From assembly GCF_002863865.1 (NCBI RefSeq), contig NZ_CP022684.1, positions 2,757,501-2,821,500 of the forward strand: DNA of 64,000 nt. The letters run 5' to 3'. The position numbers and the translations under genes are program-made. The notes below the pieces were generated by a model. It had not been told where the DNA came from. It was given only the letters and a program-made list of their open reading frames with translations, and did no database searches. Origin of the DNA: Ketobacter alkanivorans (GTDB taxonomy: Bacteria > Pseudomonadota > Gammaproteobacteria > Pseudomonadales > Ketobacteraceae). Shown piece by piece: positions 20,847-29,048 of this stretch (positions are counted from its first letter, which is position 1; each line of letters starts with the position of its first letter).

Positions 20847-23075
20847 ATGAATAACCGTTGGCACCATCGTTTTTACAGATTTTGCATGATGGCTTTGATA
20901 TTGAATTGCCATGCTGTGCAGGCCGAGATCATCATTCCCGAGGGCGCTACCGTCGGACTTGTCTTGAGTGGCGGTGGTGCCCGTGGGTTAGCTCATGTGG
21001 GGGTAATCCGAGTGCTGGAGGCCAGAGGTATTCAAGCCCAGGTCGTTACAGGAACCAGTATGGGCTCCATCGTCGGCGCGCTCTATGCCAGCGGTCGAAG
21101 TGCGGCCGAGATTGATCGCATAGCCAGAACCATGAATTGGCAAACTGCGCTCAGTGATGCATCGCCTCGGCGTGATCAACCATATTCATTCCGTGAGTTG
21201 GAAGCGGGCATGAGTACGGATGTGAGGATGTCGATCAATGGTGATGGCGTAGCGTTTCCCAAAGGGGTAATCGAAGGTCAGCATCTGGAGCAGACATTGG
21301 GCGAGCTGTTTCAAGAGGATGGCAAGCCCCTGCGCTTCGAGGAGCTGCCACGCCGCTATGCAGCAATCGCCGCGAACCTGGAAACCGGGGATCAGGTGGT
21401 TATGAATACTGGTGATCTGGCCAGCGCTGTGCGGGCCAGTATGTCTATACCGGGGGCGCTGGCACCAGTCGAGCGGGATGGCATGATTCTGGTGGATGGC
21501 GGCATCGCCAATAATATGCCCGTTGATCTTGCACGAAAAATGGGTGCCACGTTTATCATCGCGGTTGATGTGACGGCACCCCTGAAAACACGGGATGAAT
21601 TGGATTCAATTTTCAGCATCGCCAATCAAACATCAGCGTTTTTGGTTCGCCTTAATACGGTAGATCAGCGCAGCAATCTTAGAAAGGAGGAAGTGCTGAT
21701 CTTGCCGGAACTGGAAGGTCTGGGGTCGGCGGATTTTGATAAATTTGGCCCTATTATTGAGGCTGGACAGAAAGCGGCTCTGGACATCTTTACGATGGAA
21801 GAAGACTCGCTGCCGGAGTTCTTACACGGCACGCATTCTGCCGTAGATGAAGTGCCGGTGATTGAATTTATTCGGGTGAATAATGACAGCGCAGTCAGCG
21901 ACGAGGTGATGAGGGCGCAGATCCACCAACAGCCAGGTCAAGCATTTGACATTAAGCAGATGGAACGAGACTTGTCGCGTTTGTATGGTTTGGACTACTT
22001 CAGCGTAGTGCGTTACAGAATTGTTGATGAAGACGGAAAAACCGGTTTGGAAGTCACTGGTGTTGGCCGCGAAACGGGCAATAGCTGGTTAAAACTGGGC
22101 CTGGAACTAGCGGACGACTTTAAAGGGAACAGCGTAGTAGGCCTGGCGGCCAGTGTTCGATCTGCAGGCTTAAACGAATATGGCGGCACAGCGTTTGGCA
22201 GGGTGGTATTGGGAACCATCCCGGAGCTGGAATTGCGTTATATCCAACCTCTTACGCCCAACTTGGCGTATTTTGTGGAACCGGCAGCAGGCTACAAGGC
22301 AGACCGCCTGGATGTTTATGTTGATGAATTCCAAGATGAACCCATATCAGAATATCAGAAACAGGATCGTTGGGTTGAGCTGTCTTTCGGTAGAACAATT
22401 TGGGATGGCGCGGGAGAAGTAAGGTTTGGTGCTGCACGTGAACGTGGTTCGCTGGATTTCAGATCTGGAGTGGACTTGGAAAGCCAAGGCGATAATATCG
22501 ATAATTACGATGATGGCTTTTATTTTGGAAGAATCGGCTGGGATACGCTGGACGATCTTGGGTTCCCCAGCAGCGGACAGCGTTGGAGTATTACAAGTGA
22601 GCAACATCGCAGGAATTTGAAAGCTGAAGATGACTTTACCCGTGTCGAAGTCGATGGCACTTTCACATTAAATTGGGGGGCAAATACCCTGCTGTTAGAG
22701 GGTGACGCGGAAGTAAGTGACAGTGATGAGGCGACATTTGTTGATATTCCTTTTATCGGGGGATTTCTGGAGCTTTCAGGGTTACCGCCCCGTTCCCGAT
22801 TCGGTCGTCATCGGGTGTTATTGCGTAGCGTATATTATCGTCGCTTAGACAAGGGCGGGCCGCTGCCTTTGAGTGTGCCGGTGTATATGGGAGGGTCTTT
22901 AGAGAGAGGAAATGTCTGGCTTAGTCGCGATAATATCTCGTGGGAGAACGCCATTGGTGCAGGCAGTGTATTTGTAGGTGCGCGAACACCGCTGGGCCCT
23001 GCATACTTAAGCTATGGTGTGACGGAAGAAGGCGATCACAGTTTATCAATCTTCTTGGGGCAGCGGTTTAGGTAA
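20847..23075 (+). CDS. PlpD-like patatin phospholipase, type Vd autotransporter
   Basis: From ATG 20847 the protein has 742 residues with a signal peptide (hydrophobic core MMALILNCHAVQA, cleavage near 26). The patatin domain follows: GGGARG oxyanion loop at 42-47, nucleophile Ser71 in GTSMG, and catalytic Asp217 in VDGG. After about residue 330 comes a POTRA-like segment and then a C-terminal beta-barrel of alternating strands ending in LSIFLGQRFR. This order (patatin, POTRA, 16-strand barrel) defines type Vd secretion as in P. aeruginosa PlpD (about 730 residues). It should act at or beyond the outer membrane as phospholipase A1. An upstream in-frame ATG at 20760 would spoil the signal peptide. 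Confidence 0.92.
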   Translation: MNNRWHHRFYRFCMMALILNCHAVQAEIIIPEGATVGLVLSGGGARGLAHVGVIRVLEARGIQAQVVTGTSMGSIVGALYASGRSAAEIDRIARTMNWQTALSDASPRRDQPYSFRELEAGMSTDVRMSINGDGVAFPKGVIEGQHLEQTLGELFQEDGKPLRFEELPRRYAAIAANLETGDQVVMNTGDLASAVRASMSIPGALAPVERDGMILVDGGIANNMPVDLARKMGATFIIAVDVTAPLKTRDELDSIFSIANQTSAFLVRLNTVDQRSNLRKEEVLILPELEGLGSADFDKFGPIIEAGQKAALDIFTMEEDSLPEFLHGTHSAVDEVPVIEFIRVNNDSAVSDEVMRAQIHQQPGQAFDIKQMERDLSRLYGLDYFSVVRYRIVDEDGKTGLEVTGVGRETGNSWLKLGLELADDFKGNSVVGLAASVRSAGLNEYGGTAFGRVVLGTIPELELRYIQPLTPNLAYFVEPAAGYKADRLDVYVDEFQDEPISEYQKQDRWVELSFGRTIWDGAGEVRFGAARERGSLDFRSGVDLESQGDNIDNYDDGFYFGRIGWDTLDDLGFPSSGQRWSITSEQHRRNLKAEDDFTRVEVDGTFTLNWGANTLLLEGDAEVSDSDEATFVDIPFIGGFLELSGLPPRSRFGRHRVLLRSVYYRRLDKGGPLPLSVPVYMGGSLERGNVWLSRDNISWENAIGAGSVFVGARTPLGPAYLSYGVTEEGDHSLSIFLGQRFR

Positions 23076-23612
23076 GGGCATATTGCGTGACACGGGTTTG
23101 TGCAGTTCCACCAGTTCGATACCCTCAACTATTGGCGTGCCTACATTGAGGTGGATAGGGTAGGGATGTGTTAGTCCATTTTCTGCATAGCCACGACGCT
23201 GGTAATACGAAATCAACTCTTTTCTGGCGGTGAGAACGGACAAGATGAATGCATCTACTTTGTAATAAGACTGGCTATAACACTCTGCATGTTGCAATAG
23301 TTTTGACCCGACACCTAACCCTTGGGTATCAGGAGCGACAGCGAAGCTGCCTATATGTGCAGTATGCCCGTGAAGTTCAATGTTGATACACCCAAGTAGC
23401 CGGTGACCATCTTTTAAAACGAAGTAGACACTGTCAGGGCTTGTGAATGAGGCTCTGATTGCATCAACAGATGAACGATTTCCAGCAACCAGATCAGCTT
23501 CTGAAGTCCAGCCACCGTGAGATCGGTAAGCCGAATTCAACAGCTGGCATATCTGTTCTGCATCTGAAATATCAGCTGAAACAATATTCGATAAATTGTG
23601 CATGTTATTCAT
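23046..23612 (-). CDS. GNAT family N-acetyltransferase
   Basis: This 188-residue protein has GNAT hallmarks: an N-terminal helix beginning with VSADISDAEQICQLLNSAYR, the beta4 strand IGSFAVAPDTQGLGVGSKLL with the acetyl-CoA pyrophosphate loop QGLGVG, and the motif-B helix followed by YYQRRGYAENG. The substrate is unknown. Its stop codon lies inside the 3' end of the convergent patatin gene (30-base overlap), so the two transcripts are antisense at their ends. Confidence 0.88.
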   Translation of the reverse strand: MNNMHNLSNIVSADISDAEQICQLLNSAYRSHGGWTSEADLVAGNRSSVDAIRASFTSPDSVYFVLKDGHRLLGCINIELHGHTAHIGSFAVAPDTQGLGVGSKLLQHAECYSQSYYKVDAFILSVLTARKELISYYQRRGYAENGLTHPYPIHLNVGTPIVEGIELVELHKPVSRNMPLPKPLPQED

Positions 23613-23633
23613 GTCAGATCATACGGCTATGAG

Positions 23634-23981
23634 TTATGCCTGCTCGGTACTGCAAGCCCAGCCATCGTTGCGGCCGTTTAATTCGGATGCATGGTGGAGC
23701 AGAAGGTTTTCGTATTCGGTGATTTCCTGATAATTCGGACTCATGGTGACTGTCACCGCGATCTCATAGGGGTATGCTTCTGATTCTGGGTTGTCACAGA
23801 GAAGAATTTTCTGCCGGTTATAGAGCAGGATCTCACCGAACTTTAACGCTTCATTCTCAGTAGGGAACGCCACAATAAATTCCACATCTCTGATTTTTGA
23901 TAAATCATCGCCCTGCTGCACCATATGCCACAGGGCGTCGCCGCTGGCATCATCTGGAAATTGAGAATAATCTCTGTTCAT
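23634..23981 (-). CDS. RraB-like protein (ribonuclease E regulator family)
   Basis: The chosen ATG 23981 gives 115 residues beginning MNRDYSQFPDDASGDALWHM. The segment DDASGDALW followed by GDDLSKIRDVEFIVAFPTE is the core of the RraB family, small acidic proteins of which E. coli RraB binds and inhibits RNase E. The C-terminal strand EIAVTVTMSPNYQEITEYE also fits. Earlier in-frame ATGs (24008, 24044) would overlap the preceding gene; GGTGA lies just upstream of 23981. Role as an RNase E regulator is by family only. It seems to be the last gene of an operon with two unknown genes. Confidence 0.7.
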   Translation of the reverse strand: MNRDYSQFPDDASGDALWHMVQQGDDLSKIRDVEFIVAFPTENEALKFGEILLYNRQKILLCDNPESEAYPYEIAVTVTMSPNYQEITEYENLLLHHASELNGRNDGWACSTEQA

Positions 23982-24000
23982 ATTCACCACGCTGGATTCG

Positions 24001-24306
24001 TTAAGCATCGTCGGATGCTTTATCCCATTCCTCAGTATAGCCATTGTTCCTTAAATAGGATCTGAAGGTAGCCATAAGCAATTCACTCCACTCCTGCAGG
24101 TTTGTCTCGCCACAAATCTCGGTATTTGATTCAGAACACTTAACCAGTTCATCCACCGCCCGCCAGAAGAATTGAGCGAGATGGAGTGCTTGCTGGGAAT
24201 TTTCAACCACGCCAGCCCTTATAATAGATAACGCTTCGGCGTCACAAAGTGCTTCGGCCAGATACAGCGCGATCTGTTGTTCTTTTTCATATCGATAGGA
24301 AATCAT
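24001..24306 (-). CDS. Small uncharacterised protein
   Basis: The product has 101 residues and is acidic, probably all-helical (MISYRYEKEQQIALYLAEAL, then HLAQFFWRAVDELVK). No signal peptide, membrane helix or known motif. Its start overlaps the stop of the preceding gene by four bases (24303-24306), indicating translational coupling, and it precedes an RraB-like gene. Such tight pairing of two unknown small genes is seen in toxin-immunity and toxin-antitoxin pairs, but nothing in the sequence proves that. Confidence 0.65.
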   Translation of the reverse strand: MISYRYEKEQQIALYLAEALCDAEALSIIRAGVVENSQQALHLAQFFWRAVDELVKCSESNTEICGETNLQEWSELLMATFRSYLRNNGYTEEWDKASDDA

Positions 24307-24767
24307 AATGTATCCTGGGCCTCTCTAATGACAGACATGCGCTCAGCAACAGCAATTAGTTTCACTTTCAATTGAGCACTGGTCATTCGTTCAGTGACTG
24401 TTAAAAAATAGTGTTCTTTATCCTTTTCATCTTGAACGAATTTCAGGCCAAGCGGTAGATCACACTGTTCGATAACCCAAAATACGTCCACTGGGTTGCC
24501 GGCTGCCCACTTCTTTTTGAGTTTGTATTTATCTTTAAGATGTTGCCACCTTGCAGAGAAAGAGAGGCCCATTTGATTGTGGGGTATAACCCAATTACGG
24601 CATTGTGAAAACAGATAATCCTTTTCGCGAATGTTATTGTAGGTTTGGCCCTGCTTGTCATCCATATACAAAGTGGGGTGTTCACCTCGTTGGACAGAGC
24701 GTGCGCAGAATGCATCAAAACTTTTGATGTACTCGCGGATATCCCCAATGATTCTAAACTGTTCCAT
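24303..24767 (-). CDS. Small uncharacterised protein, upstream partner of a coupled pair
   Basis: The product has 154 residues and is basic in its middle (KDKYKLKKKWAAGNP), with an N-terminus MEQFRIIGDIREYIKSFDAF. The C-terminal part HYFLTVTERMTSAQLKVKL looks like alternating strand and helix. I recognise no family or catalytic motif. It is coupled by a four-base overlap to the following 101-residue gene. The region is more AT-rich than flanking DNA, suggesting acquisition, but that is an impression by eye. Confidence 0.65.
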   Translation of the reverse strand: MEQFRIIGDIREYIKSFDAFCARSVQRGEHPTLYMDDKQGQTYNNIREKDYLFSQCRNWVIPHNQMGLSFSARWQHLKDKYKLKKKWAAGNPVDVFWVIEQCDLPLGLKFVQDEKDKEHYFLTVTERMTSAQLKVKLIAVAERMSVIREAQDTL

Positions 24768-24948
24768 TGTAATCTCTCAGATTATGGGCAAGAAATCGCT
24801 GATGACAGCGATCTGGGCGCAAGTGGCGCTATAGGCGATACAGTCAATTTCTGTGCCAAGAGCTATACCATTGATTTTAAAGAATATTATGGAGCAGCTG
24901 AGAGAAGTGACATGTCATATGGCATGCCACCAAGTGAGCGGGTATTGA

Positions 24949-25149
24949 TCAGGCTTTTACATTGATGATCTGACCCGCCACCCCACCGGAGGAAGACAAG
25001 GTGGGCAAAGGAGGCAGGGCCTGCAGCAATTGCAGTGCGCCTTCTGCTTGTAAATCAACGGCTTTTTTGAACACGGCCAGCTCCGCAGTCTGTTGGACGC
25101 GGGAGTTGGACAGACTTGTCGCCAAGCTCGCGATGGCGGATGTTTCCAT
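24949..25149 (-). CDS. YjfB-like small protein (putative motility protein family)
   Basis: The 66-residue protein METSAIASLATSLSNSRVQQ... matches the YjfB family, which has a conserved start (ASLATSLS), an alternating central helix (ELAVFKKAVDLQAEGALQLL) and a proline-rich end finishing in NVKA. The family is labelled putative motility protein on weak grounds and has no proven function. It stands alone here, with nothing flagellar nearby. Confidence 0.8.
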   Translation of the reverse strand: METSAIASLATSLSNSRVQQTAELAVFKKAVDLQAEGALQLLQALPPLPTLSSSGGVAGQIINVKA

Positions 25150-25268
25150 GAATTACCTCACTGCGGAGATTATGGCTCATAGTGCCTATCGGCCGCTGAC
25201 AGCATTACTTGAGGTATTTTACGGAAAAGATATGACTCGAGGATCGAGCTTGCCTGAAAGACCGATGC

Positions 25269-25928
25269 TTAGTTGTGATGTTTAGAGTACACACGATAAA
25301 CGACGGCAATGACAAGGCAAATGCTTGCTGGAAATAACAGCGCCATGAAATTATACATTTTATACAACAAGGCACCTAATGCACCGCCCAATATAAAGCC
25401 AACAATGATCGTTAAAAACAGCTTAGCTTTGCGCTTATCAAGCTTTTTGCCCCTAAAGTATTCGCCAAACATGATACCTAAATCTGTGAAAATACCCGTT
25501 ACATGGGTGGTTCTTATTACCGCGCCGCTGTATGTAGTTGCCATGGCATTTTGCAGACCACACGCAGCGGACGCAAAAAAATGGCCATAAAACGAACCGA
25601 TAGACAAACACCACAAGGATATCAACAGCAAAGCGGACTCTATAAATAACGCTGTATCATAGTGCCTACCAAGTTTTAGCGATGAGCTATGTAGTAAAAA
25701 GCCTGCTAGGGTTGAGCCGCATAAAAATGACAACAAAATGCCCAACAAGTGGGTAACGTTATAAAGGGGCACATTCAACAAACTTGTGCCTAAAAGCGTA
25801 GCTGTACCTGATAAATGGGAAACAGATTGATGCTCAAAACTAAGCAGACCGATGGCGTTAATGAACCCTGCTACCAACGCTAAAACAAACGCACCAACTT
25901 CAACCCATCTTGGTAATTGTGAAATCAA
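25269..25928 (-). CDS. DUF1275 (YoaK-like) inner-membrane protein
   Basis: This 219-residue protein has about six membrane helices. The first carries the family pattern GFINAIGLLSFEHQSVSHLSG, in which the SHxSG motif is characteristic of DUF1275/YoaK proteins, and a later helix contains FGEYFRG. The function of the family is unknown, although transport has been suggested. It ends close to a MarC remnant on the same strand. AT-rich codon choice differs from the core genes to the left. Confidence 0.85.
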   Translation of the reverse strand: MISQLPRWVEVGAFVLALVAGFINAIGLLSFEHQSVSHLSGTATLLGTSLLNVPLYNVTHLLGILLSFLCGSTLAGFLLHSSSLKLGRHYDTALFIESALLLISLWCLSIGSFYGHFFASAACGLQNAMATTYSGAVIRTTHVTGIFTDLGIMFGEYFRGKKLDKRKAKLFLTIIVGFILGGALGALLYKMYNFMALLFPASICLVIAVVYRVYSKHHN

Positions 25929-25931
25929 CTC

Positions 25932-26220
25932 TTAAGACCCTACCCATTTTCCGATGCCGATAGCTTCCATAATAAACTCGACAGACAAAGCAGCCAGTAT
26001 CATACCCATGATTCTTGTTAGGAGAGAGGCTCCACCGTTCCCAATGATTCTGATAATGCCGCCTGAAAAGAGCAGCAATACTAAAGTAACGATCAAGACA
26101 GCTAACATGGTTGCGGATGTAACAACCTGTTCTTGAATATTGTAAACACTATTATCAGTAATGAGTCTAACTGCCAACATTGCCCCGGGCGATGCCGTGG
26201 CAGGAATCGCCCAACGACAA
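25932..26220 (-). pseudogene. 5'-truncated MarC-family membrane protein remnant
   Basis: The frame contains AIPATASPGAMLAV, matching the MarC/UPF0056 signature around A-x-P-x-x-AGPGA, and then the last helices of that family (LLTRIMGMILAALSVEFIMEAI). Intact MarC proteins are about 200 residues; here roughly the N-terminal half is missing, and an in-frame TAA lies just before the remnant (near 26220). An internal ATG at 26180 would give an 82-residue piece, but it cuts through the signature motif. The ancestral function is unknown; MarC is an inner-membrane family with no settled role. Confidence 0.7.
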
Positions 26221-26241
26221 TCGCCCCGTGATAATTAGTGC

Positions 26242-26952
26242 CTACTTTTTACTTTTTCTCGCATCTCTAACCGTGTAGGAGGTCCCTTGACCGCGCTTGA
26301 CCTCAAATAGATCGATGGCCTTAAACAAACTGCTGAGATTCTTATATCCATAGTTTCTACAATCAAATGATGTCTTATTTGATATATTCGAACCAATTGC
26401 GCCGAGATCTGCCCACCCGTCATCGTCTTCAGTTACCTCGATCGCTCGACGTAAAAGCGCAATTAACTTGGTATCTGACTTTATATTTTTGGGTTTGATC
26501 TTGTCTTGCTCTAGTGCCTCGGTTCGATCCAGAAACAGAAATTTTGAACAGGCATTAACAAAAGGCATTGGAGTTTTTCTTTCCCCAAAACCCAACACTA
26601 CTTTGCCTTCCGCCAGCGCTCTGGTGACCATTGGAGTAAAGTCACAGTCAGATGAAATAAAGCACATCACGTCGATTTCTTTCGTATACATAACGTCCAT
26701 TGCATCAATAACCAGAGCAATGTCTGAAGCGTTTTTTCCTTTGGTTAAATCGTATTGTTGAACTGGTTGAATGGCGTACTCGTGGAGTAAATCCTCCCAG
26801 CCTTTAAGGGTCGGTGACTTCCAGTTACCGTAGGCTTTACGGATGGTAACTAAACCATACTTTGCTACTTCGCTCAGAACATCTTCAAACTTACTGGCTG
26901 GTGCGTTATCAGCATCAATGAAAAGGGCTATCTTTTGCTTTAACTCATCCAT
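26242..26952 (-). CDS. NYN-domain predicted RNase with C-terminal OST-HTH/LOTUS-like domain
   Basis: The 236-residue protein has an N-terminal PIN-like NYN nuclease domain with acidic residues in ALFIDADNAPAS (Asp13, Asp15), ASDIALVIDAMD and CFISSDCDFTPMVTRA, which together form the metal site in this family. The C-terminal part from about residue 155 (KLIALLRRAIEV, then LGAIGSNISN and YGYKNLSSLFKAIDLFEV) fits an OST-HTH/LOTUS RNA-binding domain. The combination predicts a single-strand RNA endonuclease. No target can be named. It lies in an AT-rich patchwork region. Confidence 0.88.
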   Translation of the reverse strand: MDELKQKIALFIDADNAPASKFEDVLSEVAKYGLVTIRKAYGNWKSPTLKGWEDLLHEYAIQPVQQYDLTKGKNASDIALVIDAMDVMYTKEIDVMCFISSDCDFTPMVTRALAEGKVVLGFGERKTPMPFVNACSKFLFLDRTEALEQDKIKPKNIKSDTKLIALLRRAIEVTEDDDGWADLGAIGSNISNKTSFDCRNYGYKNLSSLFKAIDLFEVKRGQGTSYTVRDARKSKK

Positions 26953-27175
26953 TATAAACTCGCTATTTTAAAAGATAGGCTAACTGAGTTACCCACTGAA
27001 AGTGGATAACTAGAGGTATTCAGGGCTTGTCCTATGGTTGCGACGGCGCCTGCTTGCTGTGTATTCATTTGGTAAATATGTACGCGGGTGCATTGTGCGT
27101 ACAAAGATAGTAATAGACGATGAGTTACTGGCGCAAGTGATTGTTACAGATACCAGAGCCTTGTTAGCCTTTTAC

Positions 27176-27562
27176 TCATTGCTGCAGCCAAAATACGATA
27201 CTAGGGCTTAAAAACAGAAACATCATGCCAATACTAAGTAAGTTACCCTTAAGCGGATTAAAATCATCTCTGATTTTTTTCCACCCAAATTTGAATACGT
27301 GCCTACCAAAATAGATGTCTAGGCATAACAGCATTACTAACCAAACAAAGCCTATTGCGATACAGTCCAAGTAGGTTTTTGGAGATATGAACGGTAAAGC
27401 AAACCAAGAAATAGCCAATATTATGGCTGAGCCTGAAAATAAACTGATCGTTTTGGCTCTTTTTTTACCATACAAACGATGTAATACTCGCACTCGAATA
27501 TTGCCATTTACAACTTCACCCAAGGCAAGCAGCAAGCCGATCACAATAGCTTTCAATAACAC
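27176..27562 (-). CDS. Uncharacterised four-helix membrane protein
   Basis: This 128-residue protein has four hydrophobic segments (about residues 3-20, 43-60, 66-84 and 108-124) separated by short basic loops (RVLHRLYGKKRAKT, RHVFKFGWKKIRDD). No family was recognised. The basic loops suggest the usual inner-membrane topology. Base composition is AT-rich like its neighbours. Confidence 0.6.
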   Translation of the reverse strand: MLLKAIVIGLLLALGEVVNGNIRVRVLHRLYGKKRAKTISLFSGSAIILAISWFALPFISPKTYLDCIAIGFVWLVMLLCLDIYFGRHVFKFGWKKIRDDFNPLKGNLLSIGMMFLFLSPSIVFWLQQ

Positions 27563-27711
27563 TTTGTTTGCCTCATTAGCTCATTAGGTAGGCTTTAAGA
27601 TGCTCGGTTTCTTTAACAAAATCAGAGTGAAGGTATAACCCCAGAGGGGGAAATATTGCTGAGCCAACGTTCTACACAATCGTATCATTGGACAGCTAAT
27701 ATATAAAACAC

Positions 27712-28098
27712 GTGCTTGGTGTAGATCTCAATATCTACGTCACACCTTTCATGGCATTGAGTTTGTTTTTTATTGTTGGCGCATTTAAGAATAAGGCAGT
27801 TGACCGTTCTGATTCAATTTATGATAAAGAGCGGTGCGATTGGATTTGGAATTTAAGTGCGAGAAGTCTCATGTCTGATATATTTACTCAAGAAGAATTG
27901 ATAGATAGAGCCTTTCATAGAGCTGCTTACGCAATGAAAGGAATGTGGGAAGAATATGGTAGTTCCGATACTAGACTTCTTATGCCACCTTTGATCCCGG
28001 ATGAATATGTTCTGGCAGGAGAATCTCTAAATGGCAACGCCTATAAGGAGCACGTGGTTCCTAGGGTGATGATAAAAGTTATAAAAAATGGCTTCTAA
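27712..28098 (+). CDS. Uncharacterised protein with one N-terminal membrane helix
   Basis: The 128-residue frame starts at GTG 27712 or possibly at ATG 27751; neither has a clear ribosome-binding site. A hydrophobic segment lies at about residues 10-25, followed by a soluble part with FTQEELIDRAFHRAAYAMKG. No family was recognised. It is the only plus-strand gene in this part of the window and converges on a 57-residue membrane protein gene with a 4-base overlap. It may be a small accessory gene or a decayed remnant. Confidence 0.45.
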   Translation: MLGVDLNIYVTPFMALSLFFIVGAFKNKAVDRSDSIYDKERCDWIWNLSARSLMSDIFTQEELIDRAFHRAAYAMKGMWEEYGSSDTRLLMPPLIPDEYVLAGESLNGNAYKEHVVPRVMIKVIKNGF

Positions 28099-28268
28099 CG
28101 AACCAACTTTCGGGCCAATGGGTAACATAGAAGACTGAGCACAAACCAAGCGACAGCTAAATACTCTAAAGCATTGTCTGGTGCTTTTACCTGTATTCCG
28201 ACCAACACAACGAGAACCACAAATAGAATGCCAAAACTTATTATTACTGAGCCGATGATGTACTTCAT
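28095..28268 (-). CDS. 57-residue membrane protein
   Basis: Reading the minus strand from ATG 28268 gives a 57-residue peptide starting MKYIIGSVIISFGILF, with two membrane helices (about residues 4-25 and 36-50), a short loop with KAPDNALEY and a basic end LARKLVR, which fits a hairpin with both ends in the cytoplasm. AAGGTG lies 7 bases before the ATG. The stop at 28095-28097 overlaps the stop of the convergent gene. No family was recognised; the good start signal and positive-inside pattern support it being real. Confidence 0.55.
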   Translation of the reverse strand: MKYIIGSVIISFGILFVVLVVLVGIQVKAPDNALEYLAVAWFVLSLLCYPLARKLVR

Positions 28269-28565
28269 CCTTTACACCTTAATATTTCTAAAAGTTACGT
28301 TAATTGAAATGGCTTGCACCACACTTTGACTTCATGGAAGCCTATAATTTCATCAGATATAATTACAGCATAGCTTCGACCATTCCATTGTTTAGACTAG
28401 CTCAATACTCATAACGCCAAGGTAATGAAGAGAACCGCTCTGTATATCTAAGGCTATCATCCGTAATTTGTTGTTTTAAAGTAACTTTTTAGGTTAACAG
28501 TTATTACCTATACCATGTAAAAGCCGAAGGTTTGGTGATATTCAGATTCAAGGTATATGTGTTCG
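28269..28565. other. AT-rich intergenic stretch
   Basis: About 300 bases with no frame of note on either strand. It lies between the 57-residue membrane protein and the second NYN gene. I see no clear promoter, terminator or repeat in it. Confidence 0.4.
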
Positions 28566-29048
28566 TTAGCCTCCTAACAGTAGCTTACCTTCGATTGGAA
28601 TGAATCTATTGGCGGCTTTCATTAGTGATGTGGATGTTAATGATTCCACGCCATAGACTTCGACCTCTTTGCCTTTTCTGTTGCGTATTTTGTCTACCAG
28701 AAGGTCGAAGTCGCCATCGCCGGATACGAGGGTGATGATGTCGGCGCTGTCTGCGTGGTCCATTGCGTCAATGGTGATGCCTACATCCCAGTCTCCTTTG
28801 GCGGAGCCATCGGAGCGTTGGATAAAGGGTTTTAGTTTTACTTCAAAACCGATGGCTCTGAGTATGTTTTGAAATTCCCGTTGTTTTTGATCGCCTCGAT
28901 CTATGGCGTAGGCGATGGCTTTGATTACTTGTCGGTCTTGGGTGGCTTGTGACCAGAATTGGTTGTAATCAAAGTTGCGTTTAAAGGCTTGTCGGGTGGT
29001 GTAGTACACGTTCTGCACATCAACCAATAGAATTACTTTTTTGATCAC
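28566..29048 (-). CDS. NYN-domain (LabA-like) predicted nuclease
   Basis: This 160-residue single-domain protein has the NYN/PIN-like acidic pattern: ILLVDVQNVYY (Asp10), GDWDVGITIDAMD and TLVSGDGDFDLLVD. Length and motifs match LabA/DUF88 proteins, predicted RNases. Its ATG overlaps the stop of the upstream oxidoreductase gene (ATGA), an unusual partner for an RNase. It is unlike the other NYN gene in the window, lacking the C-terminal RNA-binding domain. Confidence 0.88.
   Translation of the reverse strand: MIKKVILLVDVQNVYYTTRQAFKRNFDYNQFWSQATQDRQVIKAIAYAIDRGDQKQREFQNILRAIGFEVKLKPFIQRSDGSAKGDWDVGITIDAMDHADSADIITLVSGDGDFDLLVDKIRNRKGKEVEVYGVESLTSTSLMKAANRFIPIEGKLLLGG

Noticed and set aside
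24645-24965. A 106-codon plus-strand frame partly over the 154-residue gene
   Set aside because: It begins inside the opposite-strand gene, has no ribosome-binding site and no recognisable domain. Its last third (24780-24965) could be a decayed remnant, but I cannot support that.
26990-27010. GTGGATAAC near 26997 as a DnaA box, suggesting an origin
   Set aside because: A single near-match in an AT-rich stretch, with no cluster of boxes. The real origin is probably near the left edge, judging by mnmG-rsmG-parAB order, but no box cluster was seen there either.
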